Shown: piece by piece, positions 23,579 through 53,329 of the stretch
Numbering within the stretch: position 1 is the stretch's first letter
Layout of the letters: each line of letters opens with the position of its first letter
Assembly: GCA_023630585.1 (NCBI GenBank)
Contig: CM042555.1
Coordinates: 18,671,501-18,735,500 of the forward strand
Source: Cranoglanis bouderius
Taxonomy: Eukaryota; Chordata; Actinopteri; Siluriformes; Cranoglanididae
DNA: 64,000 bases
Reading direction: 5' to 3'
Program-made: the position numbers and the translations under genes
The notes under the pieces: generated by a model
The model's input: the letters and a program-made list of their open reading frames with translations, nothing else
Databases searched by the model: none
Told to the model about the DNA's origin: nothing

Positions 23579-24400
23579 AGTAGAAACGAATTTAAAAAGG
23601 CAATACGTTGGCCGAGGAAGAAGAAATTAAGACACGTAAATTTCTACACGACCTCGTCGACAAGATATTTTGACCAGGAGTTCAAACCTGGCAGCAAAAA
23701 AAACCTCCAATGTAGCTGAAATAATATTTTTTGAACTTTGCCAACAGTTCTTTCAGCTTTCTAACTAGCTAGCATGGTAACTATCCAACATTTTGACTAG
23801 CTATCGTGCTAGATGATTTGCTACCTACATAGAGTGGTAATTAGTGTCCCTGCTAATTAGCTAGCAGAATAAAGGAATAAAAGTCGTCATCTGTCATGTG
23901 GTTTGCTACATAAACAACACGATCACAGCAAACCCAAATTTCAAAATCGCGAAATTTCAAAGACATGTACACCATTTTTGAAAAGGAAATTACAATCAGA
24001 CTGAAAAGCTTTCTGGGTAAATTTCCTCCCGAAGTCTGCACTGATGTTCACTCAATCTCCCTGCCCTCCAAGGGCTCAGCTAACGAACTTTATTTAATCT
24101 GATAAAGCACTGGAAAGGAAGGCTGTTAGGACGGCAGCAGGGATTCGGTGTCGAACGGAAGTCGAGCATTACTCGGCGTTTGATTGTGTTTAACAGACTG
24201 CATGGAAGTGAGTGTTGTTTTGGTGTTTGCCTTAGAACACAATGCAATACAAGCCTTAGATTAATGATCATTCATGCCTACTTGTGACACACTCTAAGGC
24301 TTTTCATGTTAATTTATTGAGTTTTTTTATCTGTTTTCTTTTTTTTTTCTTTTTTTAAATCAATTGTGAATCTGTTAATAAATGTTTTGTACATAAAAGT
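23579..24400 (+). other. dusp5 3' UTR with poly(A) signal
   Basis: Unspliced sequence after the TGA. AATAAA at 24377-24382 is followed about 20 bases later by GT-rich sequence (24403-24430), so cleavage near 24400 is likely. Several GCTAGC and AT-rich stretches occur; no clear ATTTA cluster was seen. Confidence 0.7.
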
Positions 24401-25780
24401 GGAGACTCGTTTGTGTCGACTTCTTGTCTATCTTCATGAACCAGATGAATTTTCTTCAGGCCAGACTTTCCCAATAATTCTTTTATCCGTGACGGGGATG
24501 AACATTTACGAGTTATACAGTTCCGCCTGAATGACAGTGTAAATCATTTCCTCGTATTAAGCAATCTGAGGTAATGTGACCCTAAGATGTCACTAGAATT
24601 CATGTGTCGTTACTAAAACATCAAGAAACGTCCCAAAACACTAGAACGCAATGAATCAGTTCCAACACAGTGTATTATAATTAGGTGTTCACATGAGGCT
24701 CGTGTTTAAATGCCTCGAGTGACTTTTACCTCAGGTGATGAGGCAGACTGATGTGGATGAAGGGGAAGTGAGAACTCATTTCCTTTTGTAAGCTTATAAT
24801 TCTTTTAAATTTGCCAGTAACCTTGTCCAAGAGTATCAGGTCATAAATATAGAGCTAGGCCCAACGTCTTGAAGGTGCAATAGTCAGTTTTATTATTTTC
24901 ATACTTGTAAACGAATAACCTGAAAGATATGTAAAACATGATTAGCAATAATGGTTTAAGACTTTTATGGTTCAGCCTCAAGCACAAGCGTATTAAGTGG
25001 CTGAGAAAACGCATTCAGAAAAGTGACTTCCTGTCCAGAATGCTTGACTGTGTTTGAATGGATGTCCTGTCAGTCATTTTATAGGCACTCAGCTTGATGG
25101 ACCTATGGTACATCCTGGGGGCGGAGCTTCGTTACCATGGGTGGGAGGTGTCACGCTCAAGGAAATAAAATCATTTAAATATCAAACCCACCTACTTAAT
25201 CATTCTCTACGACCAATCTTTATTTCATTGCTCATTCAATTTTTATTTTTGGTGGTAAACAGAATGCTATTAAAATTAGTTAAAATAATAAAAACTAGTG
25301 CTATATCTTTACTTGTGATTGAGAAATATGTTTTGGTTCTGGAAAGTCTGTAGTTTTAAGATTTATAGAGTATATATAGTAGAAAATGTCAACATGTTTT
25401 TGACCATGTAAAGGCTTTTCCCAGGCCACCACACAGGCAGCTAACTCACAATAACAAAGTAAGATGCAACAGTGACCCCTGTTGTGACTCTGAGAGTTGT
25501 AAAGTGCTCACTTTCTCCATTTTGAGCCACATTTGTAGTGGACTACTATGTTCACTTGATCTAGGGTACTTAAATCAGCAAATGTCACTTCAGTCCTGAG
25601 TGAAACCTTTCCTACAGTAATATATGAGCATGTTATACAATTATAGTGGTGCAATGTATACAGACAGTGGTTAAAAAAGTGAAAACAACAACAAAAAAAA
25701 ACCTTAATTGAAATAAAAAAAAATCGTTTTCATAATCGACTTTCTGTCAAATCCACTACTCTGAGGTAGTTGATTGAAAG
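24401..25780. other. dusp5-smc3 intergenic sequence
   Basis: AT-rich unique sequence with no gene and no repeat that I recognise. It separates the dusp5 poly(A) site from the smc3 upstream elements. Confidence 0.6.
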
Positions 25781-25789
25781 GTGAATTGC

Positions 25790-25951
25790 CCAATCGCGGA
25801 ATGTTTTAAATTGGTAGCCAATCCTAGAGCGGGACATGAGAGGTCAGTAGCCAATCCGCATTTAGGAGGCGGGATCTATCGAAATACAGGTGGGAAAAAA
25901 ATAAATAAAAAATCCGCTTCAGTGAGTGGAATCCAGTCTCATATTGGCGCC
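25790..25951 (+). promoter_or_regulatory. Cluster of CCAAT boxes upstream of smc3
   Basis: CCAAT lies at 25790-25794, 25818-25822 and 25851-25855, spaced 28 and 33 bases. The middle one is half of a palindrome ATTGGTAGCCAAT (25810-25822). TTTAAA (25805-25810) resembles a CHR element. TTGGCGCC (25944-25951) resembles an E2F site. Regularly spaced NF-Y boxes are typical of cell-cycle promoters, which would suit a cohesin gene. Whether this drives smc3 or an upstream start is unknown. Confidence 0.5.
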
Positions 25952-26191
25952 CAAAGCTGTCTCCATGCGGGTTACACCAACATCTCAAAATAGGGGTGTG
26001 ATGTTGAATAAATATGAGGATATTAAGTTAACATGATCTCATTGTCCACTTAAATCTTATATAAACTATTAAAAACAAGTTAAATCTTATTTTTATACGT
26101 TAGCGTATTTGTACGTTTAGAATTTATCGATCGATAAAGTCAGTCCACTGACCCCATCCCCGCGCAGTCAATAAAGTGAGCTCTTCCGTCG

Positions 26192-26402
26192 TTTCCCGCC
26201 CCCTCCGCCATTTTCTTTGTTATTTCTGTTTACGTGAGGAAAAAAAAATTGTATTTTATGCACCGAATCTGGATTTATTAAAGTGCGCGACATTTTGCTT
26301 TTTTTTTTTCTTCATAACTCCTCTTCTCTGTGAGGAGGTGGAGGAGAAGGAGGGTGCGGAGCTCTATTTTGGTCTGGACGGTGAATTGCGAAAGGCGAAG
26401 CC
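26192..26402 (+). promoter_or_regulatory. smc3 promoter and 5' leader: E2F and YY1 motifs
   Basis: TTTCCCGCC (26192-26200) matches the E2F consensus, and CCGCCATTTTC (26205-26215) matches the YY1 motif common at TATA-less start sites. The ATG at 26403 has the context GAAGCCATG. No TATA box is seen, so transcription likely starts near 26160-26230 with a leader of about 200 bases. The open frame across the leader lacks an ATG, so it is not a real upstream ORF. Confidence 0.6.
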
Positions 26403-43443
<17,041 letters not shown>

Positions 43444-43680
43444 GAGTCCTCCTCTTCCTCTTTCCTCTCTCTGTTTTCGTTCCCACGCATTTTTAATGTC
43501 ATATTAGAAAGAAAGAAACATTTGGTTTTGTTAAACACTGAAGTAAAAGCATGTTTGTTTGTTTTTTATTATTATATTCAGAATGTGTTGTGCTATTCAA
43601 AATATGTTCACATTGTGGATGGATTTTTTTTCATGGTGTAACATTAGAACGGAAAGCAGTGGACACGTGTTCATGTCTCT

Positions 43681-43721
<41 letters not shown>

Positions 43722-43880
43722 GAGCTGTTAAATGTTAGTCATGTTGTTGGGTTTATATATTATTACTCTTTTTTTCTTTTTTTTTTTTTGCATTCCTTAG
43801 GATTCTTTCACCTAATCACTTCATTTTAATTTGTTCTCTACTGTTGCTCAAAAATAAAGATGCCCAGATATATGTAAAGA
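43444..43880 (+). other. smc3 3' UTR with poly(A) signal
   Basis: About 430 bases after the TAA. It includes a T run of more than 30 bases (about 43686-43717) and a second at 43780-43790. AATAAA at 43853-43858 predicts cleavage near 43875. Confidence 0.75.
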
Positions 43881-44241
43881 TGATTTTTCATTTTGTTTTT
43901 TTCTTAATTCGTCTCTCGGGGTCGCTTTGTGTTTGTGTGTGTGTGTGTGTGTGTGTATCGAGTACAGCGAGATCGTCCGCAGCTGTGCTGCATGTCATAA
44001 TAAGCTCCGTAATAAATAAAAATAACCGATCTTAAAATGTTATATCATGATAACTGCCTTGTGCTATAAAGCTTCTCATCGCAGATTTTACTACAGAAGA
44101 GCGGAAAAGCGACGTCAGCCTGATGGATGTGTAACGGAAAATGGTGGAGCTCACACACACGCAGACGCAGCTTAAGGTTTAAGGTCAACGGTCAGCGAAG
44201 ATAGTTTACAGTCTCTGAGATGATTCCACTGTTCTTTGAGA

Positions 44242-44272
<31 letters not shown>

Positions 44273-44810
44273 TCTACATATGCAATAGTGAAAGGAGAGC
44301 AACACCAAGTGAGTAACGCGCAGCGGCCACCCGAGCTCTCTCATCCAAACCAGGCCGACACACGGTCACCAGCCCCGGGCATAAATCTGCCCACTTTTTT
44401 ACAGACGTCCTCCGTACAAGTAAATTTGTTGTCCGACAGGTGCCAAGTGGAACCCGTGACCGCTGGCTCTCCCACCGAGCGCCCTTGCCCTTGCACTCTC
44501 CGGTCAGTGTCGGGGTGTCAATAAAAGTTGGCAGTTTAACGAGCTGCCCACTGAGCGAACAGATGCGTTCTCTGCAGTCGCTCTGTGTAAGGCTCATCGG
44601 GACATGCCAGAACAGCATTCCTCAGAAGCCATCTGAGCTGCTGCTGCTGCGTAATCACCAAGAAAAGCCACAAAAATGAACTCCTCCGTCCGCTATCCTC
44701 AAAGTACAAGTGATAAAAAGTATTTAAAAATAAATTCTGCACTAAAAATGATTTACGTTATCATATCATATTACTCTTAAACAGGAAAATACTCACTGAC
44801 TATCTATCTA

Positions 44811-44854
<44 letters not shown>

Positions 44855-45364
44855 ACAGTATCTATATAATATAAACTTTGTTTATTGAGCATTGTTCATA
44901 CATTTATAATGAAGCTCAAAGTGCCTTACAATGGTAAATTAAAAAAATGGTAACACTTTTGTTAGAATTGATTTTATATTTATACGTTTTAAAATGTATT
45001 ATATTCATACAATGCCAGCGATTTTCATGTGAAAGAGTTTAACTGTGAAGTGTTTCAGTTTCAAAACAAAACAAAAAAAAACCTTTTAAAGTTTAGTAGT
45101 TTTTAAGGAAAACAATATTGGACGGGTATCGGTTTTGGCTGATACTGAGGTTTTAGTTTCAGTGTTGGAAAAGATTGGAAAAGAAAAAGGGATATCTAAT
45201 TTTAAAAAAAATATAATAAAAGTGCATACAAGATTACAAATGTGCCAATAAAAGTAATACAATTCAAAGCTAAAATGGGGCTTTTTAGCTGTGATGGATG
45301 GAGCCTGGGGAATGGAGAACAGATTAAAAATGTGTAATCGTTGACATGGTGAAGTTTTCTGTAT
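43881..45364. other. Gene-free interval downstream of smc3
   Basis: No exon is recognisable. It has a (GT)n near 43935-43957, an (ATG)n at 44244-44272, a more GC-rich unique block 44290-44660 with short open frames on both strands, and a (TA)n at about 44813-44846. The GC-rich block could be a decayed mobile-element fragment; I could not identify it. Confidence 0.5.
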
Positions 45365-45765
45365 TTATGGACAGAGTCTCCGGTGTCAGCGCTTTGTGAC
45401 GATCAGAAGTAAAGCTGAAAGTTTTCCGGCATCTTCAGGACGGAGAAGTTTACGCTTTGCGGTTTCTCTGTAACATGACAAGCATTTTTTTTTTGTTGTC
45501 TTAGAGAAAAAAATAGAGGGTGGTGAGGGAACAACTGCTTATAGCTGCTATAATGTAAGTGAGAACCTGTTTAAGGTATGTTCAGCAACATTAAATGTAA
45601 CTCTAAATGGATAAAAAGTATGACGTGCTGCTCTTTATTTAAAAAAAAAAAATCTTTGTCAAAGTGCTGTGGTATAAGAGGAATAAAACACTTTGAAATG
45701 TACTGTTCTAGAAAAAATAATCAACTTTGGTGTGTTAACAGTAACGCCACTTCGTGTTGTTGCAC
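45365..45765 (-). mobile_element. Reverse copy of family A
   Basis: Contains TATTTATGGACAGAGTCTCC, the GAGGGAACAACTGCTTATAG block, GCTGCTATAATGTAAGT and TGTGGTATAAGAGGAATAAA, complements of family A blocks. 45766-47066 beyond it is AT-rich without a gene. Confidence 0.75.
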
Positions 45766-47066
45766 ATAACACACGTTTAGGAACTTATAGAAATGTATTT
45801 AGGGGAGACAATTGGCTTTGATAATGTTTAAAGATTGATTGTTTACATTAATATTGGCATAGAATTGAAGGGGAAATAAAAGTTAGGATTTTAATCCGGT
45901 TTTGTCGCGATCTGGCAACCCTAGAAAGTGTTTAATTAGGACATAATTATGCCAAAAATATTCCGTGACAGTTTCTGTAAATGTGACGAACAAACCGCGT
46001 GATTCATTAGTATTTAATTAGGAACAAAATTATGATTTTTTACAACAAAAATGTTAAAATAAATCCAAAATATATTCCAATATCTAAATATTTTTTGACT
46101 TACTGAGTGCGTTGCGTGACGTCTATGATGAATAAAATGACCGTTAACTTCACGTGCGTGTTTGAATGAGGGTCACGCGGACGCGCTGATGTGGTTAGCT
46201 AGCTTAGCTAATAGACTCCGACACGATGAATATTTAAAAACTAAAATGTATAGTTCGCCATAAACTACAAAAAACAAAACAAAACAAAAACTATTTTCAT
46301 AGTAATAATTAATTTTACTTTGTTGCTAGCTTGCTACATCGAATGTCCTGTGTCATTTGCGAACGAGTCGGCTCTTTGAATCGGCTCTTTTAGTTTCCCT
46401 GTGAGACTCGCGTATGTTCTTTTTTTTGTTTTTGTTTTTTTCTCTCTTTCTTTTTCTTTTATTCTAGATACACATTAAATGTGCATGATAAGTAAGGGTA
46501 AGATTATTTGAAACAATTCCAGCCATAATTGAGCGAAGACGAACAATCGTTGAAAAATCGCATCGAGTCATTGTGGGAGCCGAGAGAGTCGGCTCACTTA
46601 TTGGTGAGCCAAATGATTTGACACATATCACTAGCAGGTTTAATATTCACAGCAGACGTGTGGTATATTACTAGTGTTGTCTGTGTCCTGTCTTATTGTT
46701 CTTTTATTGCCAGGTGTGATGTCTGTAAGCACAACCAGAGCTGAACAACCGAGTCATTTTCCTTGCATGATTCTGATTCAAATGTAACAGCTGAGATTCA
46801 CTTTAATGAACTGAAATGGCTAAAAAAAAAAAAAAAAAAAAGCCTAAGATGGTGTGTAAAAATGCCAAAAGGACACAATTGACCATATGATCATATACAC
46901 ATTAGATAAAGGTAAGTGTTTGAGTTACAGTGAAAGGTAAGGTAATAAAGGTAAGTGTTTTAGTTAAGAGCTAAACAGCATCACAGAAATCTCACCATGA
47001 ATACTTTCACTATGTGTCCTAATGTTAATGACTTAATATTATGTAAGGAATAAAATACGTAGGGCT

Positions 47067-47163
47067 GTGCTGTTATAGGAAATTAATCAATGACCGTGTG
47101 CTGTGATGAAGCAGAGTTACTCTTACCACCCCGAAGTTGATTATTTTCCTAAAACAGCACGCC
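47067..47163. mobile_element. Solo hairpin of family A
   Basis: GTGCTGTTATAGGAAATTAA at the left pairs with TTGATTATTTTCCTAAAACA and GCAC at the right, giving a near-perfect stem of about 24 bp around a 45-base loop. It equals the 5' hairpin of the copy at 27254. Confidence 0.8.
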
Positions 47164-48881
47164 GAATTATAGTCACATTCGTTGAACACACAAATCAACA
47201 AAGTGGATAAATAGAAAATGGCTAAAGCAGTAGATAGTAGTTGTATTGTGTGATGTTATTGTGATACATTTTAGAGATTATTTCCCGGAGATGAATTCTG
47301 CCCCACTGCAATACCACTGTGAGCCAATAGGGGGGGGCTGTGACAGGCTGAAACCCATCTCTAGCACTACCTTGTGCAAAGGAACCTTACAGATCCATCC
47401 AGCCACCTTGACCAGCCTCAGCACGTCTTGTTTCCTGGATGACAAGGTTGTTGAGGCGTGTGCTTGTTGTTAGGTGTAGACTCTGGCCGAACGGGGGCAG
47501 TCCAAACTCTTTTGAAGTTGTGAAGTTAAGGTGCCATATTGCAGTTATCCCGGTCAATGAAAATCCTTGGTGCTGGAGAATGTGTTAAACTGGTCTGGGG
47601 TAGTACATCAAGGTGAACTTCCTTTGGAGTTAGACTAGTTGGTATTGTAAAAGGGGGTTGATTGTTTTCCAAGCAACAGTTGCTTGACACACACAAAAAA
47701 ATTACAAGCTGTTTTCTCTTTCGAAACCCTGGATATTATCAATAAAAGTTTACTGAAAATGTTTGGATGCGACGTCTTTTAAACGTGCAGCGTTGAAAAG
47801 ATTTTTTTATTGAGATGTGTACATTCACATTTACTACGAAAGTCCCATTACATATAACAAATAAATAGGTTTGTTGGAATTTATGTTTCAAACACGCTTT
47901 CATATTGTCACTGTCCCCTCCCCCCCTATAAATTTATAGGACCCACTGAATATATGTGACATTGTGTGGTACATCGTGTCATTGGAAATTTTTTTCCGTC
48001 TGTAACGTTAAACCCCTCGTTGCAGCAACCTGTGACAAAAAAAACCAAACAAACAAAGGCATTTACAAGCGGGAGCTCTAATTCTGTTTTATGGGGGTCA
48101 TGTAAATCGAACATCTCCACCCACCATCAAGCGACAAACTCCAAAAGAGTTTAACATGAGTCTTCTAGTCCTCTGTTTCGAGTACATATGAAACAAAGAA
48201 AAACAACAAAGCGAAGATAAACAAATCATGGGAAAAAACCCCATACTTGCAGTTTTCATTTCATGCGAGGAACCTGTAAGGCTTTTTTTTCTTTTTTAAT
48301 ATTTAGGATACGCCGTCATGTCCGTCTGTGAGAAATTCCCCATGCAAGGTTTTATAATCACTGCTTGACTACTGAACAGCCTGGCAGGTGCGTGTTAAAA
48401 CCCTGTAGTTGTCGGAGGACATTCCCCCCCCCCGAATGACATTCCCAGCTGCAGTCTTAACAGATTCTGGAAAAATGATCTTGAGCATTGAGGCACCGTC
48501 GTGACTTCAGTGAGAAAGCGAGACGCCTTCGCTCACACAGATCTCGCTGATAAGGTGGGCTACGTTTTTATTTCCGAACTGTAAGGAATGAATTAAAGTG
48601 CAAAACAATATGGTGTAGTTTCAAACAGAAAAATTTACTATACTAGTATAAGGTATACTATAAATAATCGGGATGTAACCAAACACAAATACTTTCTTAA
48701 CAGGTACAAATGCAGATATGAATAAGAGGAACACTATTTTTTTATTTATTTTTTTTTAGGAAGTTCGCTTGAAAAGTTCACAGGGCATCTGGTTGAGACA
48801 AAAAAGAATCGTGTGAGTAGGAGGTTTTTAAATTCAGCTTGCAGGACAAACAGAGGCCACAGTCATTAATATAAATGCAGA
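47164..48881. other. Gene-free interval with opposed poly(A)-like signals
   Basis: No protein family recognised. AATAAA at 47741-47746 on the plus strand faces TTTATT at 47806-47811 (AATAAA on the minus strand). A short plus-strand open frame at 47246-47473 is Cys-rich but matches nothing I know. Confidence 0.4.
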
Positions 48882-48940
48882 GCATTCATTTATTCATCCT
48901 TAGTAACTGCCTGGTCAGGGTCACGGTGGTTTAAATGAGG
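48882..48940 (-). repeat. 3' fragment of a fish SINE
   Basis: CATTCATTTATTCATCCTTA followed by GTAACTGCCTGGTCAGGGTC is the complement of the SINE 3' end seen complete at 51550-51797. 48941-50630 beyond it has no gene; short GA and CAA repeats lie at 50259-50281 and 50480-50502. Confidence 0.7.
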
Positions 48941-50630
48941 CTGCTAGTTTGTTTATATTTTGCGTACCAACAAAAATAACAAGTGCACGAACAACTCTAG
49001 TTGAGACCAGTTATGAACTAGAGTGATGTAGCTGAGTTTGAGGAAGCGCCGGTGTAGGCCACGCCTACTGTACCTCTGGTTTAAACCCAAATACAGATCT
49101 GGATATGTGGAGCATTAAACAGACTCAGATAGTGCCATTGTGTTACATAATGATGAGATTTTTTGGGTAGCGGTGCCACCTCACAGCTCCACGGTCCTGA
49201 TTTATTTTAAACAGCTCTTAAAATTTAATATCTTGTGCCATTAAAGCCATTAAGCGCCTGACAACGCTCGTTGGTTTTAGCGACCTACGATTTGCGTTTT
49301 ATCCAGAAGTCGTTGCATCGATGGCAGAGACGGTGGGTTCACGGCGTTTCCCTTCTCTTGTGCCAAAAATGACAGGAGGATTGTTCTGAGACCCGCTCCA
49401 ATGTGCTCGCTTGTCAGCAAAGCAGTTTGTCAGATGTTCTTTCACTTTCGCCATCCGTCATTTAAGCAGGCGATGTGTTGATGTAGTTGGCGACAAAGTA
49501 AATTTGGCTTGCTCTTAGGTTGTGGAACTTGAACAGAAGTCTGTGAAACTACTTTACGCGTTGACGCCTTGACAGATGGGTCTGTTGTCTGTATTGTTTG
49601 ATTCAGCCTTCGTCACGGACTTGATCGTAACTGCGTATGGAGGAAACCTAAGCTGATGTATACCAGCCCACTCATTTGATTGACAACTACTAAGATCCTC
49701 CCACTCTTTTTTTTTTTAAACAATGACTTTCCTCATAAGCATGTTTCGTTTTAGGAAACGGCTATACCGTTAAAAAATGAGATAAGCCGAGGACTCGAGA
49801 ACTGTCACTCGGACGGCTTTGATGGAGGAATCAAATCATATCAAAATATGATATTAAGATGATATTATAAACCTTGATTAGGTAATTATTGAGTTTATAA
49901 AAAGCTGTGTTATCAGCACATGCTTGGTGTAAAGTGGAACCTCAGACAGAGCTTTAGTGCTGTCGTTACACTGCCAGCAGTGGGGTTAGCAGTATTATTT
50001 AAGGTAAGCTGCCTTTGTAATGTTGGCCCTGTGATCTGGACACCACAGATCTAGTCACGCTTTCTCGTCGCACGCGTTCGAAACGAACATTTTGCCCCGG
50101 AAAACTCGTCAAACTCTTTTAGGTGAAATACTAAAGCTCCTCTTCTGTTCACTTTGCTTGAAGGGAAAATGGCAAATGGCCACCAAGAAATGTGAACGAC
50201 CCAGACAATTTAGTCCAGACGTAGGACGTGTGGTATTCCTCACGTTAGAGTTAGGGAGGGAGAGAGAGAGAAAGAGAGAGGAGGGGTCATGAGGAGGGCT
50301 GGAAGAGGGGGATTAATCCCCCCCTTTGTCCAATCCAGGACTCCCAGTTGGCCAAGCGACTTTCAACTCCTGCTTCCTGTCATATCCTCTTAGTCAGTGT
50401 TCCAAGTTTATGAGTGTAGCCTGTGCTTTGGCCGGTTCCTTCAATCTGCAGGACTCTTTAAAGTTAAAGCGAAAAAAAAACAACAACAACAACAACAACA
50501 ACCCAAAAACCTGCCACAGCGAGCAGGCAGCTGAAGCAGACTTCAGTGGGACGGGAATCCCACTCCGCTCGGTCACCATATAGGGAAGCTTCTCCTGTTG
50601 GTGTTTCTTATCCGAGTTCTTGTTCTACAG

Positions 50631-50751
50631 GTGGAAAGTGGCTTCCTAGCATGAAACAGGCTTGGGACAAGAACGCTTTTGAGAATGGGCAAAGCAAACA
50701 GCAGGGAACAGGCCCGGTGGACTTGGCACCTTCATTCGACCACCTCCAGAG
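50631..50751 (+). CDS. Candidate orphan exon, possibly related to rbm20
   Basis: A 121-base segment is bounded by a good acceptor (TTCTTGTTCTACAG) and donor (AGAG followed by GTAAGG). Only one of three frames is open across it, giving a hydrophilic 39-residue peptide with KQAWDKNAFENGQSK. From memory, human RBM20 has a segment with W, then F, then SGQSK, and RBM20 follows SMC3 in vertebrates. That makes rbm20 a guess. The large RBM20 exon, zinc finger and RRM exons were not seen in this window. It could be a chance splice-site pair. Confidence 0.25.
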
Positions 50752-51549
50752 GTAAGGGAAATTATTATTATTATTATTATTATTTTTTAAAACATTTTAC
50801 ATTTTAATTTTAAAAACGATGACACTGATGGACTAATCAAGGCATCGTCCGTACACGTGGTGAAGTGAAAGCATGTGGCACACTCTTCCCAAGCTTTTTT
50901 TTTTTTTTTCTTGTAGAACACTGGTATAGTATCTACTGCCAGCTCAAAAAAAATGTGATATGTAAATACGGCCAGAAATTCAATTTCACGCTTTCTACAT
51001 GTGTATCTGCTCTTCTGGAGTATTTAGCAAATTCCATTCATTATAAATAGAATGGAGGGCTTTACAAATTTATGAATATTGAGTTAATACTGGGTGCCTT
51101 TTAGTTGAATATTTCAACCATATTGAAAAACAACAACAACAACAAAAACAAAAACTGAATTACTGTTACATCGCTGTAAATGATGAGAATTTTAGTAGGA
51201 ATGCAAAAGCAACGAGATAGGAATTTATTCTACACTACAAGTCTTCCTCAGTCTCTTTCATGATTTCGTTTTTTAATTACAGCTTGAATATCCACAGGAA
51301 GTCAAAAAGTGGGGGGAAAAAAAAATCTTAAGATTTTAGCATATTTGGTATTTAAAGGCAAAAAAAAAAAAAAAGAAGTCCCCTTGATAAGTCATAATTA
51401 ATCAACTTTCCTAATTGGTGTTGGTTTTAATAACATGGTATAATAATTATAATTTGTTTCTTAATAAAACACAGCAGTCTTTATTACATTTGCGTTTAAA
51501 ACTAGAGGAGCTTGTGCTCTAGTCAGTAGATTATTATGTATTATCTATT

Positions 51550-51797
51550 AAGCGCCTCACAGCTCCAGAGTCTCCCGCTTTGGGTTTCTCTCTCCGTGGA
51601 GTTCCACACGTTCTCCCTTTTGCTCCTGGTTCTCCGGTTTCCTCCCATCTCCCCAAAAACGTGTTGGTAGGTGGGCTGGCGCCTAGAGTGTGATTTTGTT
51701 ATGATGCCCCGGCATCCTGTCCCGGGCGTATTCCTGCCTGGGATCGACTCGGGATCCGCCCCGACCGAGTGCTTACTACTGAAGATGAGTGAATGAA
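51550..51797 (+). repeat. Fish SINE, near-complete
   Basis: Contains GCCTCACAGCTCCAGAGTCT, GTTCTCCGGTTTCCTCCCAT, AAAACGTGTTGGTAGGTGGG, the CATCCTGTCCCGGGCGTATT block, CTGCCTGGGATCGACTCGGG and the GAAGATGAGTGAATGAA tail. I recognise this as a widespread teleost SINE, though I cannot fix its family name. 50752-51549 holds short A/T and ATT runs and no gene. Confidence 0.85.
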
Positions 51798-53329
51798 TTC
51801 AGAATTCAGTACGAAACTAGGAAATGCTTTCCGAATACAGGACGTAAGATGGCAGGAGAAATCCCTTACATCCCGTCCCCATCTGTTACGTGTTTAATCT
51901 GTTACGGCCGGAGCAATCCGTTGTTTTTATTTCATACTTATTCACATTTCTAATATATTTTACTATCGATTTTACACCGTCGGTGTAAAGCTGCCTTTTT
52001 AAAAACATGAAAAAATCCATCCTAGAAAGACTTAAGGCTTAATGCTGACTTATTTTACGAAAAACTGATTTTCAATCAAATTTGAAAACGTAACCAACGG
52101 ATAGAGTTTATGACTTGAGAAATTAAGTTTATTATTACACGTCTCATGAAGGGGGGAAGGTTAGAAAGATCTGCAGCTTTTATTTCTATGCTTATCAGAT
52201 TTATCCTCCAGGTTATAGCTTTCCTTCCGTTGTGTTTGTTTGGTCTGTGGGATTAATAGTGATATTCAGCTGAATAAAATAAAGCATAAGTACTCCAGGG
52301 GTTCAAAACATTCGTATTAAAGTTTATCCCCGAGCCTGAAAAGCTGTGGAGACGAACCCACAAAAAGAAGCGAGTGATGACTCAATTAAAAAAAAAAAAA
52401 AAATCTTTTGCGTACTACATTATATAAGGGCTACATTTTTTATTTCCTAGTTTGTAAGCATGTTAGCCTTATTAATAGCACTCTGTTGTTGTTTTTTTTT
52501 CTGTAATAAGACATACAAATTCATACAAAAAGTGCAAGTTGTTCTTTAACAATCTGCAAAACTATCTTGTGGAGTATTTGGGTGAAATTAAGTATGTTAG
52601 CTGTTGAGAACCTATCCTAATAAAAAAAAAGATTTCTATAATATTTACTCAATTTAATTGGATCAGTTTCCAAATGGGATCATTTCAAAAGTCTTTTCCA
52701 TGCAGTTTCCGTCTCCCTCGGTTTCTCCTGTGCGTCGTTCTCTCCAGCTGTGACGCTCGGTATCACCCTCGCGGCTAACAGTATCATTTTATTTGCGTTC
52801 CTGCCACGCGGAGTTAGGGTCCAGCTTTTATTCAACCGGAACGTCTTGGAGCAGTAAGTGATGGTGTTGAATAGCCGAAGGCCGCGGCCTTGCCGTCTCG
52901 CTCTCTCTCCGACGGTGCCGAGAGAACGGTTAGGAAGCATGTTAATGCAGCGTCTCTTCTCTTTGCATTCCAGTCTTTCAGCGTTTCAGTGTAGTGATAA
53001 ATGTTTAATAGGACTGGCTGTAAAAAGCGCTCTCGCCGAAGAGTCAGGGTCAGGGTCAGGGTGATCGTGATCGTGATCGTCACCTCAATGGATTTGATAT
53101 TCGCCAAAATGGTTGTTGATGAATGTTAAATTCAATTCGTACAATTTGTTGCCCGGTTAATATAGTATTTAGCTGTTGCAATTTTTAAAAAAATTCATGA
53201 CTCACTAATGGTGAAATAAATGGAAAACATATTGGACAAGAAAACATGTAACAGGACCATCGCTCTCACCAATGGTTAAACTTTAGGCTTGTTAGGATGT
53301 TTTTTCTTTAAATGTGTAACAAATAAAAC
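51798..53329. other. Gene-free interval
   Basis: AT-rich single-copy sequence. A small (TCAGGG)n plus (GATCGT)n lies at 53041-53082. No exon is supported. Confidence 0.5.

Noticed and set aside
53041..53066. Interstitial telomeric repeat
   Set aside because: The unit is TCAGGG, not TTAGGG, with only three to four copies.
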